A DNA stretch of 7,157 bases from Anaerolineales bacterium (GTDB lineage Bacteria; Chloroflexota; Anaerolineae; Anaerolineales; Villigracilaceae). A program made the translations under genes and the position numbers. Positions 1-6,399 of the stretch are shown piece by piece. Positions within the stretch are counted from its first letter, which is position 1; each line of letters opens with the position of its first letter. The notes under the pieces are model-generated. The model had not been told where the DNA came from. It ran no database searches and was given only the letters and a program-made list of their open reading frames with translations. The stretch lies in NCBI GenBank assembly GCA_017882065.1, contig JADGQD010000105.1:1-7157 (forward strand). Reading direction: 5' to 3'.

Positions 1-65
1 TATTGATTGCCCATCCCCGAACGATAACGGCTTGCTGGCCGGGATTGTCAATAATAAGGTAGAGT

Positions 66-1901
66 ATGATTTTTTCCATTGCATTGCTTATCGTGATTGC
101 TTTCCTTGCTTTTAAAGCAGCTCCAGTTGAAAAGAAGGACCATGCCCTGATGCATGGCGCCGGTCAGATCGGCCTGCTGGCCGCGCTGGCCCTGTTCGGC
201 ATGGACTATTTCACTTCGTATTTCTACGCCACCGGCGAGATGATGAGCGCCCTCCATCCTTACAATCTCCAGAAATATGCTTTCATCGCCGTCATAATCA
301 TCGCTGTCGCCAATGCGGTATTTGGTTTTCTTTATATGTTTTCTCTGGGGGTTTTCAACGAGGGCGGTGGTTCTTATACCGCCTCCATGCGCTACCTGGC
401 TCCCGGGTTGAGCCTGGTGGTGGCGGTCGTCCTGCTCCAGGACTATATCTTTACCATTGTCGTCTCCAGCCTGTCTGGCGTGGACCAGCTGCTCTCGGTG
501 ACCAATTCTTATAACATTGCCTGGATCTACCACGTCGGTCTGGGTGTGGCGCTGGTGACAGTGACCTGGTTCCTGACCATCCGTGGGAGGGGTGAATCCG
601 CCCGAATAGTTTTTACCATGCTGGGCATCTTCCTCATGCTTACAGTTGTCATGGCCATTGGCCTTTTTATCGCAAAAAGCAGGGCGGTGGTCGCCCTACC
701 CTATACTGCTCCTGCCATCACACCCACCATCTGGCAGGCGGCGTACCACATGTTGACCGCTTCCATGAAAGGTCTTGTGGCTTTGAGTGGTCTGGAAGCC
801 ATGTCCAACGGGATCCAGTTCGTAATAAACGAAGATTTTGCCCTGGTGAAATGGGGCAAGAAACACCTGCCCCGCTTATCTGGCCTGTGGAATTACTACA
901 GCAGCAAGTCTGGCATTGGGCGCATGGTCCAGACAGCCTTCCTGTTCTATGGCGGGATTACAACAGCCTTCCTGGCTTATTTCGCTATTCACTTTAATGC
1001 CTTCGATGGCACGGCCGGGCGGTCTCTGGTCGGCAACCTGTCTTTCATCGGATTTACTCAATTGCCGGGAGGAAACATCCTGTATTGGGCGTACCAGATA
1101 TTGGCAGTCGGATTGCTGGCAACTGCTTCCATGACTGCCTTCCAGGATTTGCAAGCCACAGAATGGCGGGATGTTGCGATTGGGGAAATCCCCGAGATCA
1201 TCGTCTACCGGGATAAGCGCGGAACGTTCACCCGTTCGGTGACGATCGCATATATTATTGTCATTATCATCACATTCGTTATTCGCGGAAAAACGGCATT
1301 GGGGATTCCGTATTACGGCATCGGTGTCTTCATGCCGATCATGATGATGGGCTTTGCCATTCGCCAGCATATTTTAAAGACATACCCGAAGGGGGCCAGG
1401 CGCTCGTGGGGTGCTTTGGGGGCAGGATTTGCCGCCATCCTTGCCGGGATCGTTTTCATCGGGCAGATCGTCGGCAAGTGGACCGAAGGCGGTTGGGTTG
1501 TACTGATCTCCTTTAGCATTCTGGTCCTGACGGCCAACCTGGTGCTCATTTCACCAATCGGCTACCGCGAACCAAAACAGATCTACCGCATTGTACGCGA
1601 AAAAGCCCGCGTGCAGGGAGCCATGGCATCCATCGTGGAATGGCAATCCTTGAAAATGCAGGAATATCGCTACAGTGTGATCGTTTTGATCGCCCGCTTC
1701 TTCGAACTTTTCGGCATTCGCCGTCCAGTCCGTTATGAGCCGCCTGCGGCTGCCGGGGATTACGATCACGCCCTGCATGTGGACCATCCCGATGCACCGT
1801 CCCTGCTCCAGCAATACCTAGACAGCAAGCCGAGACAACCGAAACTGGGCGGTGCTCCCAAGCAGGTTTCTCCAGGCAATAAAGAAGGAAAAGAGGATTA
1901 A
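66..1901 (+). CDS. KimA-like APC/KUP-superfamily permease, probable K+ (or amino acid) transporter
   Basis: This is an integral membrane transporter of 611 aa with about 12-13 hydrophobic segments up to residue ~496, then a polar tail of about 110 aa. By eye it aligns with B. subtilis KimA (YdaO), a proton-coupled K+ transporter. Shared blocks are G-M-D-Y-F-T-S near 45-51, GGGSYTASMRYL at 100-111, LLQDYIFTIVVSS at 123-135, SGLEAMSN at 241-248, IPYYGIGVFMP at 414-424 and KWTEGGWVVL at 471-480. KimA residues I recall as lining the ion site have counterparts: D47, Y54, D126, T130, S134, S241 (Thr in KimA), E244 and Y417. It differs from KimA by an extra N-terminal hydrophobic helix (2-16), an insertion of about 25 residues after the sixth core helix (~255-285), and a C-terminal tail unlike KimA's cytosolic domain. 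The start is fixed by an in-frame TAG at 60-62 just upstream; AAGGT at 56-60 is a plausible ribosome site. It looks monocistronic here. The family is firm, but the K+ substrate is inferred and an amino acid substrate remains possible. Confidence 0.85.
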   Translation: MIFSIALLIVIAFLAFKAAPVEKKDHALMHGAGQIGLLAALALFGMDYFTSYFYATGEMMSALHPYNLQKYAFIAVIIIAVANAVFGFLYMFSLGVFNEGGGSYTASMRYLAPGLSLVVAVVLLQDYIFTIVVSSLSGVDQLLSVTNSYNIAWIYHVGLGVALVTVTWFLTIRGRGESARIVFTMLGIFLMLTVVMAIGLFIAKSRAVVALPYTAPAITPTIWQAAYHMLTASMKGLVALSGLEAMSNGIQFVINEDFALVKWGKKHLPRLSGLWNYYSSKSGIGRMVQTAFLFYGGITTAFLAYFAIHFNAFDGTAGRSLVGNLSFIGFTQLPGGNILYWAYQILAVGLLATASMTAFQDLQATEWRDVAIGEIPEIIVYRDKRGTFTRSVTIAYIIVIIITFVIRGKTALGIPYYGIGVFMPIMMMGFAIRQHILKTYPKGARRSWGALGAGFAAILAGIVFIGQIVGKWTEGGWVVLISFSILVLTANLVLISPIGYREPKQIYRIVREKARVQGAMASIVEWQSLKMQEYRYSVIVLIARFFELFGIRRPVRYEPPAAAGDYDHALHVDHPDAPSLLQQYLDSKPRQPKLGGAPKQVSPGNKEGKED

Positions 1902-1982
1902 AGGTTACAAGAGATCGCTAATAACCTGACATCGAATTTTGCCAGCCAATTTTCTTATTGATATTGTCGTAGGGGCTTGGAG

Positions 1983-2002
1983 GGGCGAGACGTGTCTCGC
2001 CC
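1983..2002. repeat. 20-bp near-perfect palindrome in convergent gap
   Basis: GGGCGAGAC at 1983-1991 and its exact reverse complement GTCTCGCCC at 1994-2002 flank a 2-nt centre (GT). As RNA this would fold as about 8 bp with a 4-nt loop. Neither strand has a T-run after it, so it is not a standard terminator. It follows a G-rich stretch beginning TAGGGGC at 1970-1976. It lies between the 3' ends of the permease gene and zwf. It could be a dispersed repeat of the genome or a protein-binding site; one copy does not decide this. Confidence 0.6.
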
Positions 2003-2024
2003 ATTCAGGCGCGAGTACGATGCC

Positions 2025-2052
2025 GTATTCGAATTGAGTCGAATGCCTTTTT
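2025..2052 (+). terminator. Candidate rho-independent terminator after the permease gene
   Basis: GTATTCGA at 2025-2032 pairs with TCGAATGC at 2039-2046 (8 bp with one G-T wobble) around the 6-nt loop ATTGAG. It is followed directly by CTTTTT (2047-2052). The shape is right for stopping + strand transcripts, but the stem is AT-rich and the site lies about 125 nt past the permease stop codon. On the - strand there is no T-run, so it would not serve zwf. The rest of the 1902-2081 gap shows no gene. Confidence 0.5.
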
Positions 2053-2081
2053 AAGTCGATTTCACCGCAAGTTTCCCCGTT

Positions 2082-3557
2082 CTAGGCGATGGCAGCCGCA
2101 GGACCGTCTTTCTCGTCTGTGCACCCCAATCGCCAGAGGCGACCGTCACGGGCGAGCAACTGGTCTGCCTCGCCGGGCCCCCAACTGCCAACCGGATATA
2201 CGGTGAGGGGCGGGTCGTTTTGCGCTTCCCAGCCCTGGACGATCGGGTCCACCATTTTCCAGGAGGCCTCGATGCCGTCACTGCGGGTGAAGAGCGAAGC
2301 GTCCCCATCCAGTGCTTCAAGCAATAGCCTCTCGTAAGCCTCCGGCAGGGAGCCGGTGAACAAGGAAGCATAGTGGAAATCCATATCCACCGAGCGCATC
2401 TCCTGATCGGAATCGGGGAGTTTGGCTTCGAAGCGCAGATGGATGCCTTCGTCGGGCTGGATGCAGAGCGAGAGGATATTAGGGGTGAAATCCCGGCCTT
2501 CGGGCAGTCTGAACATCAGGTGCGGCGGACGCTGGAACTCGATGATGATCTCGGAGGTCTTGTGCGCCATTGCCTTGCCGGAGCGCAGGTAGAACGGCAC
2601 GTCCTGCCAGCGCCAGTTATCAATATTAAGTTTGAGCGCCGCGAAGGTGGGCGTCTGCGAACCGGGGGCGACGCCAACCGCATCCCGATAACCGGCATAC
2701 TGTCCTCGCACTGTGTCGGCCAGCGTGACCGGGCGGATGCTCTCGAACACTTTGGCCTTCTCGTTGCGGACCGCATCTGCGCTGAACGAACTGGGCGCTT
2801 CCATCGCCACCAGCGCCAACAGTTGCAGCAGGTGATTCTGGAACATATCCCGCATGACCCCGGCGGTGTCGTAATAACCGGCGCGGTGACCCACGTCCAC
2901 CGTCTCTGACACGGTCACCTGCACGTTGTTAACGTAGCGGCGGTTCCAAACCGGTTCGAAAATGGTGTTGGCGAAACGGAAGAAAAGGATGTTCTGCGCC
3001 GTCTCTTTTCCGAGATAATGGTCAATGCGATAGACCTGGCTCTCGTCGAAGACCGCGTGGACGGCGCGGTTGAGTTCCAGGGCAGACGCCAGGTCGCGGC
3101 CGAACGGCTTCTCGATGACGATCCTCCGCCACGCATCCGGGCCCTGTTTCGCCATTCCCGCCGCGCCCAGTTCGCTGACGACGATGGCGTAATGCTCCGG
3201 CGCGGTGGCAAGATAATATAACCGGTTGGACGGGCCGCCTTCCAATGCTTGCAGAGATGTTTCCAGTTTCGGGAAATCAGTCATAACGTCGAGGTTCCCC
3301 TGGAAATAGTGCAGCCTGCCGGCGAATTTTCCCCAGACGGTAGCGTCGAAACTCTCCGCGCTGAACTTTTCCACACCCTCCCGCAGAATGGCGCGGAAGG
3401 TTTCATCGTTGTAGGGACGGCGCGCAAACCCGACCACTTTCACGCGCTCCGACAGGCGCGACTTCTTGAAACTGTTGTAGAGCGCCGGGATCAACTTGCG
3501 CGAGGTCAAGTCGCCGGAGGCGCCGAAAATGACAATGGTGGTGGGAATACTAGCCAT
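2082..3557 (-). CDS. zwf: Glucose-6-phosphate 1-dehydrogenase
   Basis: This is the cytosolic enzyme that oxidises glucose 6-phosphate to 6-phosphogluconolactone with NADP+ (or NAD+), the entry step of the oxidative pentose phosphate and Entner-Doudoroff routes. It is 491 aa, the usual full length. The Rossmann nucleotide-binding motif GASGDL is at 12-17, EKPFGRDL at 149-156 and the substrate-binding signature RIDHYLGKE at 177-185. The catalytic-base histidine is H242 in NHLLQ (241-245), and PFYLRSGK is at 321-328. The end resembles other family members (VYPVGSWGPGEAD). The start ATG is preceded by GGAAGG (complement of 3562-3567) with 4-nt spacing. It stands alone: no gnd, pgl or opcA is next to it. 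It is divergent from kamA and convergent with the permease gene. No frameshift or missing key residue was seen. Cofactor preference cannot be read safely from the sequence. Confidence 0.97.
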   Translation of the reverse strand: MASIPTTIVIFGASGDLTSRKLIPALYNSFKKSRLSERVKVVGFARRPYNDETFRAILREGVEKFSAESFDATVWGKFAGRLHYFQGNLDVMTDFPKLETSLQALEGGPSNRLYYLATAPEHYAIVVSELGAAGMAKQGPDAWRRIVIEKPFGRDLASALELNRAVHAVFDESQVYRIDHYLGKETAQNILFFRFANTIFEPVWNRRYVNNVQVTVSETVDVGHRAGYYDTAGVMRDMFQNHLLQLLALVAMEAPSSFSADAVRNEKAKVFESIRPVTLADTVRGQYAGYRDAVGVAPGSQTPTFAALKLNIDNWRWQDVPFYLRSGKAMAHKTSEIIIEFQRPPHLMFRLPEGRDFTPNILSLCIQPDEGIHLRFEAKLPDSDQEMRSVDMDFHYASLFTGSLPEAYERLLLEALDGDASLFTRSDGIEASWKMVDPIVQGWEAQNDPPLTVYPVGSWGPGEADQLLARDGRLWRLGCTDEKDGPAAAIA

Positions 3558-3618
3558 AGAACCTTCCTTGAAATTGGGCAGATGCTGTCCACCCTTACTT
3601 CGTCTTGATGGCGTGCTT

Positions 3619-3624
3619 ATTGTA
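3619..3624 (-). promoter_or_regulatory. Possible -10 box for zwf
   Basis: The - strand reads TACAAT here, a good -10 hexamer, about 60 nt upstream of the zwf start codon. I find no convincing -35 hexamer at 16-18 nt, so this is only a candidate. Transcription would begin near 3612 and leave a leader of about 55 nt. Confidence 0.25.
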
Positions 3625-3668
3625 TCTTAAAACTCCAATTTCTCATCATTGACTCATGAATTTTTATA

Positions 3669-3697
3669 TTGACCTCGCTCCTGTTTACTCTTACAAT
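3669..3697 (+). promoter_or_regulatory. Sigma70-type promoter facing kamA
   Basis: TTGACC at 3669-3674 and TACAAT at 3692-3697 are separated by exactly 17 bp. An A/T-rich run lies just upstream (around 3657-3668), where an UP element would sit. Predicted transcription start is near 3704, which gives kamA a leader of about 255 nt that contains the repeat block at 3788-3894. This is the best promoter match in the window. It is a sequence-only prediction, and a second promoter closer to kamA is not excluded. Confidence 0.6.
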
Positions 3698-3787
3698 ACC
3701 TGCATGGAATATGCCAGCCTGTATTACGCTGGATTTTATCGCCCCGACCACGACCCTCCGTGCGCAGTAGAACGGACCCCGAGCCTG

Positions 3788-3894
3788 CGTGGTAGTCCCG
3801 GTTCCAGCGATAGTCCTGGTTCCATCACGGGGCGGGGTAGTCCCGGTTCCTGCGAGGTAATCCCGGCTTTTGTACGGGACACGGGACACGGGGG
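3788..3894 (+). repeat. Four-unit GGTAGTCCCGGTTCC repeat block in the kamA leader
   Basis: Four related units begin at 3791 (GGTAGTCCCGGTTCCAGCG), 3809 (GATAGTCCTGGTTCC, degenerate), 3836 (GGTAGTCCCGGTTCCTGCG) and 3856 (GGTAATCCCGGC). The last unit continues into a hairpin, TCCCG at 3861-3865 pairing with CGGGA at 3875-3879 around a 9-nt loop. A 7-bp tandem repeat follows: ACGGGAC at 3874-3880 and 3881-3887, then ACGGGGG at 3888-3894. The first 22 bp (3788-3809) match 6949-6970 exactly, in the same orientation, so this is one copy of an interspersed repeat family. The rest of the 3558-3960 gap holds the two promoter candidates and the kamA ribosome site; I see no protein gene in it. Confidence 0.85.
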
Positions 3895-3960
3895 CGCGGT
3901 TTTATTATTGACGCGTTCCTACCCTTTACCCGTTTCTCTCATGATTTTCCGGAGGAAAAA

Positions 3961-5289
3961 ATGACAGTTTTACCTTTCCTTTCCAAGCGTGCCCCGGCCT
4001 TCGCCGATATCCCTGATGAAAAGTGGAACGACTGGCGCTGGCAGTTGAGCCACCGCCTGAATTCGGCGGAAGAAATCGAAAAAGTGATTTCCCTGACCGA
4101 GTCCGAGCGTAAGGCGCTCAGCGCGGCGCATCTCTTCCGCGTGGACGTGACTCCTTATTTCGTTTCCCTGATTGATCCCAACGACCCTGACGATCCCATT
4201 CGCAAACAAGTTATCCCTACCGACCGTGAAATGGTTTCTTTCATCGCGGAAATGGAAGACTCGCTGGCCGAGGATAAGCACTCGCCTGTGCCGGGCCTGG
4301 TCCATCGTTACCCAGACCGGGTGCTGATGCTGGTTACCACGCAGTGCGCCTCTTACTGCCGCTATTGCACGCGCGCCCGCATTGTTGGCGACCCGGCGGC
4401 GCAGTTCTCGCGCCATGAGTTTGACATGCAAATAGAATACCTGAAAAAAACGCCCCAGGTCCGGGACGTGCTGCTTTCGGGTGGCGACCCGCTCATTTTG
4501 GCTCCCAAAATCCTGGAAGAGATTCTCACCCGTCTGCGCGAAATCCCGCATATTGAGATTGTGCGCATCGGTTCGCGCGTTCCGGTCTTTATGCCGCAGC
4601 GCATCACCGACGATCTGTGCGATATGCTGCAGAAATTCCACCCGCTGTGGTTGAATATCCACGTCAACCATTCGAACGAAATTACCAAAGAGCTGGCCGA
4701 GGCCTGCGATAAGCTGACCCGGGCTGGCATCCCGCTCGGTAACCAGACCGTACTTTTAGCGGGCGTCAACGATAATGTCCACATCCAGCGCAAATTGGTA
4801 CAGGACCTGGTGCGAATCCGCGTACGCCCATATTATCTCTACCAGTGCGACCTGGTGCATGGCGCTGGGCACTTCCGCACGCCAGTGGCCAAGGGAATCG
4901 AGATCATGGAGGGCTTGCGCGGACATACATCCGGTTACGCCGTGCCGCAATTCATCGTGGACGGCCCCGGAGGCGGCGGCAAAATCCCGGTCATGCCCAA
5001 CTACCTGCTTTCGATGTCAGACCACAAAATCATTCTGCGCAACTTTGAAGGCTACATTACCACTTACGAAGAACCGACCGATTACAACCCGGCCATGGCT
5101 GCCAAGTACAAGGGTCTCAAACGCCCCGAACCGGGCCAGGAGGGCCTCACCGCCCTGCTGGATGGCGAGAAAATGTTCATCAAGTCCGAAGGCTTCGACG
5201 AAGTCCACAATCGGCATGGCATCCAGCATCGGCTCAAGGACGATTCCAAGTGGAAGCCTTTGGGCATCGGATCGGGCGAAGAGAAGTAA
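3961..5289 (+). CDS. kamA: L-lysine 2,3-aminomutase (radical SAM, PLP-dependent)
   Basis: The enzyme converts L-lysine to L-beta-lysine using a 4Fe-4S cluster, S-adenosylmethionine and PLP. It is 442 aa, somewhat longer than the clostridial enzyme (~416 aa). The cluster motif CxxxCxxC is C129-C133-C136. The PLP lysine is K341 in PGGGGK (336-341). R138 matches the arginine that holds the substrate carboxylate. D297 (YQCD) and D334 (IVDG) match the two aspartates that bind the lysine side-chain amine; these are replaced in glutamate 2,3-aminomutase, so lysine is the likely substrate. The zinc-site cysteines of the C. subterminale enzyme are absent: GVNDN at 268-272 instead of GVNDC, and no CxCxxC after YNP (375-377). 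The start has a strong ribosome site, GGAGG at 3951-3955, 5 nt before ATG. It is co-oriented with the reductase gene 13 nt downstream. No acetyltransferase (ablB) or kamD/E is present, so osmolyte synthesis versus lysine breakdown is undecided. Confidence 0.93.
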   Translation: MTVLPFLSKRAPAFADIPDEKWNDWRWQLSHRLNSAEEIEKVISLTESERKALSAAHLFRVDVTPYFVSLIDPNDPDDPIRKQVIPTDREMVSFIAEMEDSLAEDKHSPVPGLVHRYPDRVLMLVTTQCASYCRYCTRARIVGDPAAQFSRHEFDMQIEYLKKTPQVRDVLLSGGDPLILAPKILEEILTRLREIPHIEIVRIGSRVPVFMPQRITDDLCDMLQKFHPLWLNIHVNHSNEITKELAEACDKLTRAGIPLGNQTVLLAGVNDNVHIQRKLVQDLVRIRVRPYYLYQCDLVHGAGHFRTPVAKGIEIMEGLRGHTSGYAVPQFIVDGPGGGGKIPVMPNYLLSMSDHKIILRNFEGYITTYEEPTDYNPAMAAKYKGLKRPEPGQEGLTALLDGEKMFIKSEGFDEVHNRHGIQHRLKDDSKWKPLGIGSGEEK

Positions 5290-5302
5290 TAATGGAGATC
5301 TT

Positions 5303-6283
5303 ATGAACTATCGTCACCTTGGCCGTTCCGGCCTGAAAGTCAGCGAACTCTCTTTTGGCTCGTGGGTTACCTTTGGCATCCAGATGGGTGAAGACCTGGC
5401 CTGCGAGTGCATGGCTGCCGCCTACGGGGCGGGCGTCAACTTTTTTGACAATGCCGAAGTTTATGCCGGCGGCCAGTCCGAGACCGTGATGGGCAATGTG
5501 CTCAAGAAACTGGCCTGGCGGCGCGGCAGTTTTCTTGTTTCCACGAAATTCTTCTGGGGTTTGCACGATGGACCAAACGAGAAGAACACGCTCAACCGTA
5601 AGCGCCTTTTGGATGCAATGGACGGCTCACTCAAACGCCTTCAACTCGATTACGTGGACCTGGTCTTCTGCCACCGCCCGGACCCGACAACGCCCATCGA
5701 AGAGACCGTCTGGGCCATGCATGACATCGTCTCGCGCGGCAAAGCCATTTACTGGGGCACGTCACAGTGGAGCGCGGCGGAAATCATGGAAGCCTGGCAA
5801 ATTGCGGACAAACACCACCTGCACAAACCGGTTATGGAGCAGCCGCAGTACAACATGTTAGACCGCCAGAAGGTCGAGCACGAGTACACCCGTCTCTACC
5901 AGGATATCGGGCTGGGTACGACCACCTGGAGTCCGCTTGCTTCCGGTCTGTTGACCGGCAAATACAATGATGGCATTCCTGCCGATAGCCGCGCCAACCT
6001 GAAAGATTACGAATGGCTCAAGCCCGCCCTGACCGACCCCGAACGAATTGGCAAGGTCAGGAAACTGGCTCCCATTGCTGCTGACCTGGGCATCAGTATG
6101 GCGCAACTTGCTCTGGCCTGGTGCCTGAAGAACCCCCATGTGAGCACGGTCATCACTGGCGCCAGCCGCGTGGAACAGGTCCGCGAGAACATGAAAGCCC
6201 TTGATGCAGTGGAAAAACTTAATCCCGAAGTCATGGCACGCATTGATGACGTTCTGGGTAATAAGCCACAAGAAGATGAGTGA
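5303..6283 (+). CDS. Aldo/keto reductase, Kv-beta-like (AKR6 type)
   Basis: This is a cytosolic NADPH-dependent oxidoreductase with a TIM-barrel fold, 326 aa, full length. It resembles the voltage-gated K+ channel beta-subunit family throughout: MNYRHLGRSGLKVS at 1-14, WVTFG at 21-25, WGTSQWS at 151-157, TWSPLASGLLTGKY at 208-221 and LGNKP near the end. The catalytic tetrad is complete: D49, Y54, K82 and H124 (CHRPD). ITGASRVEQ at 284-292 is the usual NADPH-phosphate-binding loop. The ATG at 5303 is chosen because homologues start here and GGAG (5294-5297) lies 5 nt upstream; the frame stays open far upstream inside kamA, but that part does not resemble the family. The 13-nt gap indicates co-transcription with kamA. 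The true substrate is unknown. A role on a lysine-derived aldehyde or ketone is only a guess from context. Confidence 0.93.
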   Translation: MNYRHLGRSGLKVSELSFGSWVTFGIQMGEDLACECMAAAYGAGVNFFDNAEVYAGGQSETVMGNVLKKLAWRRGSFLVSTKFFWGLHDGPNEKNTLNRKRLLDAMDGSLKRLQLDYVDLVFCHRPDPTTPIEETVWAMHDIVSRGKAIYWGTSQWSAAEIMEAWQIADKHHLHKPVMEQPQYNMLDRQKVEHEYTRLYQDIGLGTTTWSPLASGLLTGKYNDGIPADSRANLKDYEWLKPALTDPERIGKVRKLAPIAADLGISMAQLALAWCLKNPHVSTVITGASRVEQVRENMKALDAVEKLNPEVMARIDDVLGNKPQEDE

Positions 6284-6333
6284 AAAAAACATCGCCCGGC
6301 CTGAAGAGTAACCAAACCCTTAAATCTAACAAA

Positions 6334-6359
6334 AAGAGCCGGGTACAAACCCGGCTCTT
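6334..6359. terminator. Bidirectional rho-independent terminator
   Basis: AAGAGCCGGGT at 6334-6344 and ACCCGGCTCTT at 6349-6359 form a perfect 11-bp stem with a 4-nt loop (ACAA). The stem is flanked by A-rich sequence on the left (AACAAA) and T-rich sequence on the right (TTAAATTCTT), so it can act on both strands. It lies between the convergent ends of the reductase gene (6283) and the gamma-subunit gene (6400), where a shared terminator is expected. Confidence 0.9.
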
Positions 6360-6399
6360 AAATTCTTAAAACCCTCGTGATATTTCGTGGCCTGTGTGT

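Noticed and set aside
1..52. Inverted repeat TATTGA (1-6) and TCAATA (47-52) before the permease gene
   Set aside because: Only 6 bp, with a 40-nt separation, at the window edge; this is expected by chance.
2..115. Frame open from the left edge, overlapping the permease start by about 50 nt
   Set aside because: Its peptide is Cys-rich and unlike a conserved protein end, and the overlap would be long. It is too short to support as the tail of an upstream gene.
2373..2909. 178-codon + strand frame inside zwf
   Set aside because: It is antisense to a full-length zwf and shows no recognisable domain.
3649..3670. Alternative promoter TTGACT ... TATATT in the divergent region
   Set aside because: The spacer is only 10 bp, too short for sigma70; the pair at 3669-3697 has 17 bp.
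3617..3889. Open frame on the - strand across the repeat block (90 codons, GTG start)
   Set aside because: It consists largely of repeat-derived peptide, has no ribosome site, overlaps the kamA promoter region antisense and resembles no family. It matters only for comparison with the gamma-subunit extension.
3791..3894. CRISPR array
   Set aside because: Units are adjacent at 18-27 bp intervals with no unique spacers of 30 bp or so, and there are no cas genes.
3656..3964. Open frame on the + strand through the kamA leader (102 codons)
   Set aside because: It spans the predicted promoter and the repeat block, has no ribosome site and shows no protein-like composition.
3970..4671. 233-codon antisense frame in kamA
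   Set aside because: It is an antisense shadow of a clearly real gene with intact catalytic motifs on the + strand.
4775..5302. Upstream extension of the reductase frame inside kamA
   Set aside because: The frame is open by chance within the high-GC kamA gene. Family similarity and the GGAG site begin at 5303.
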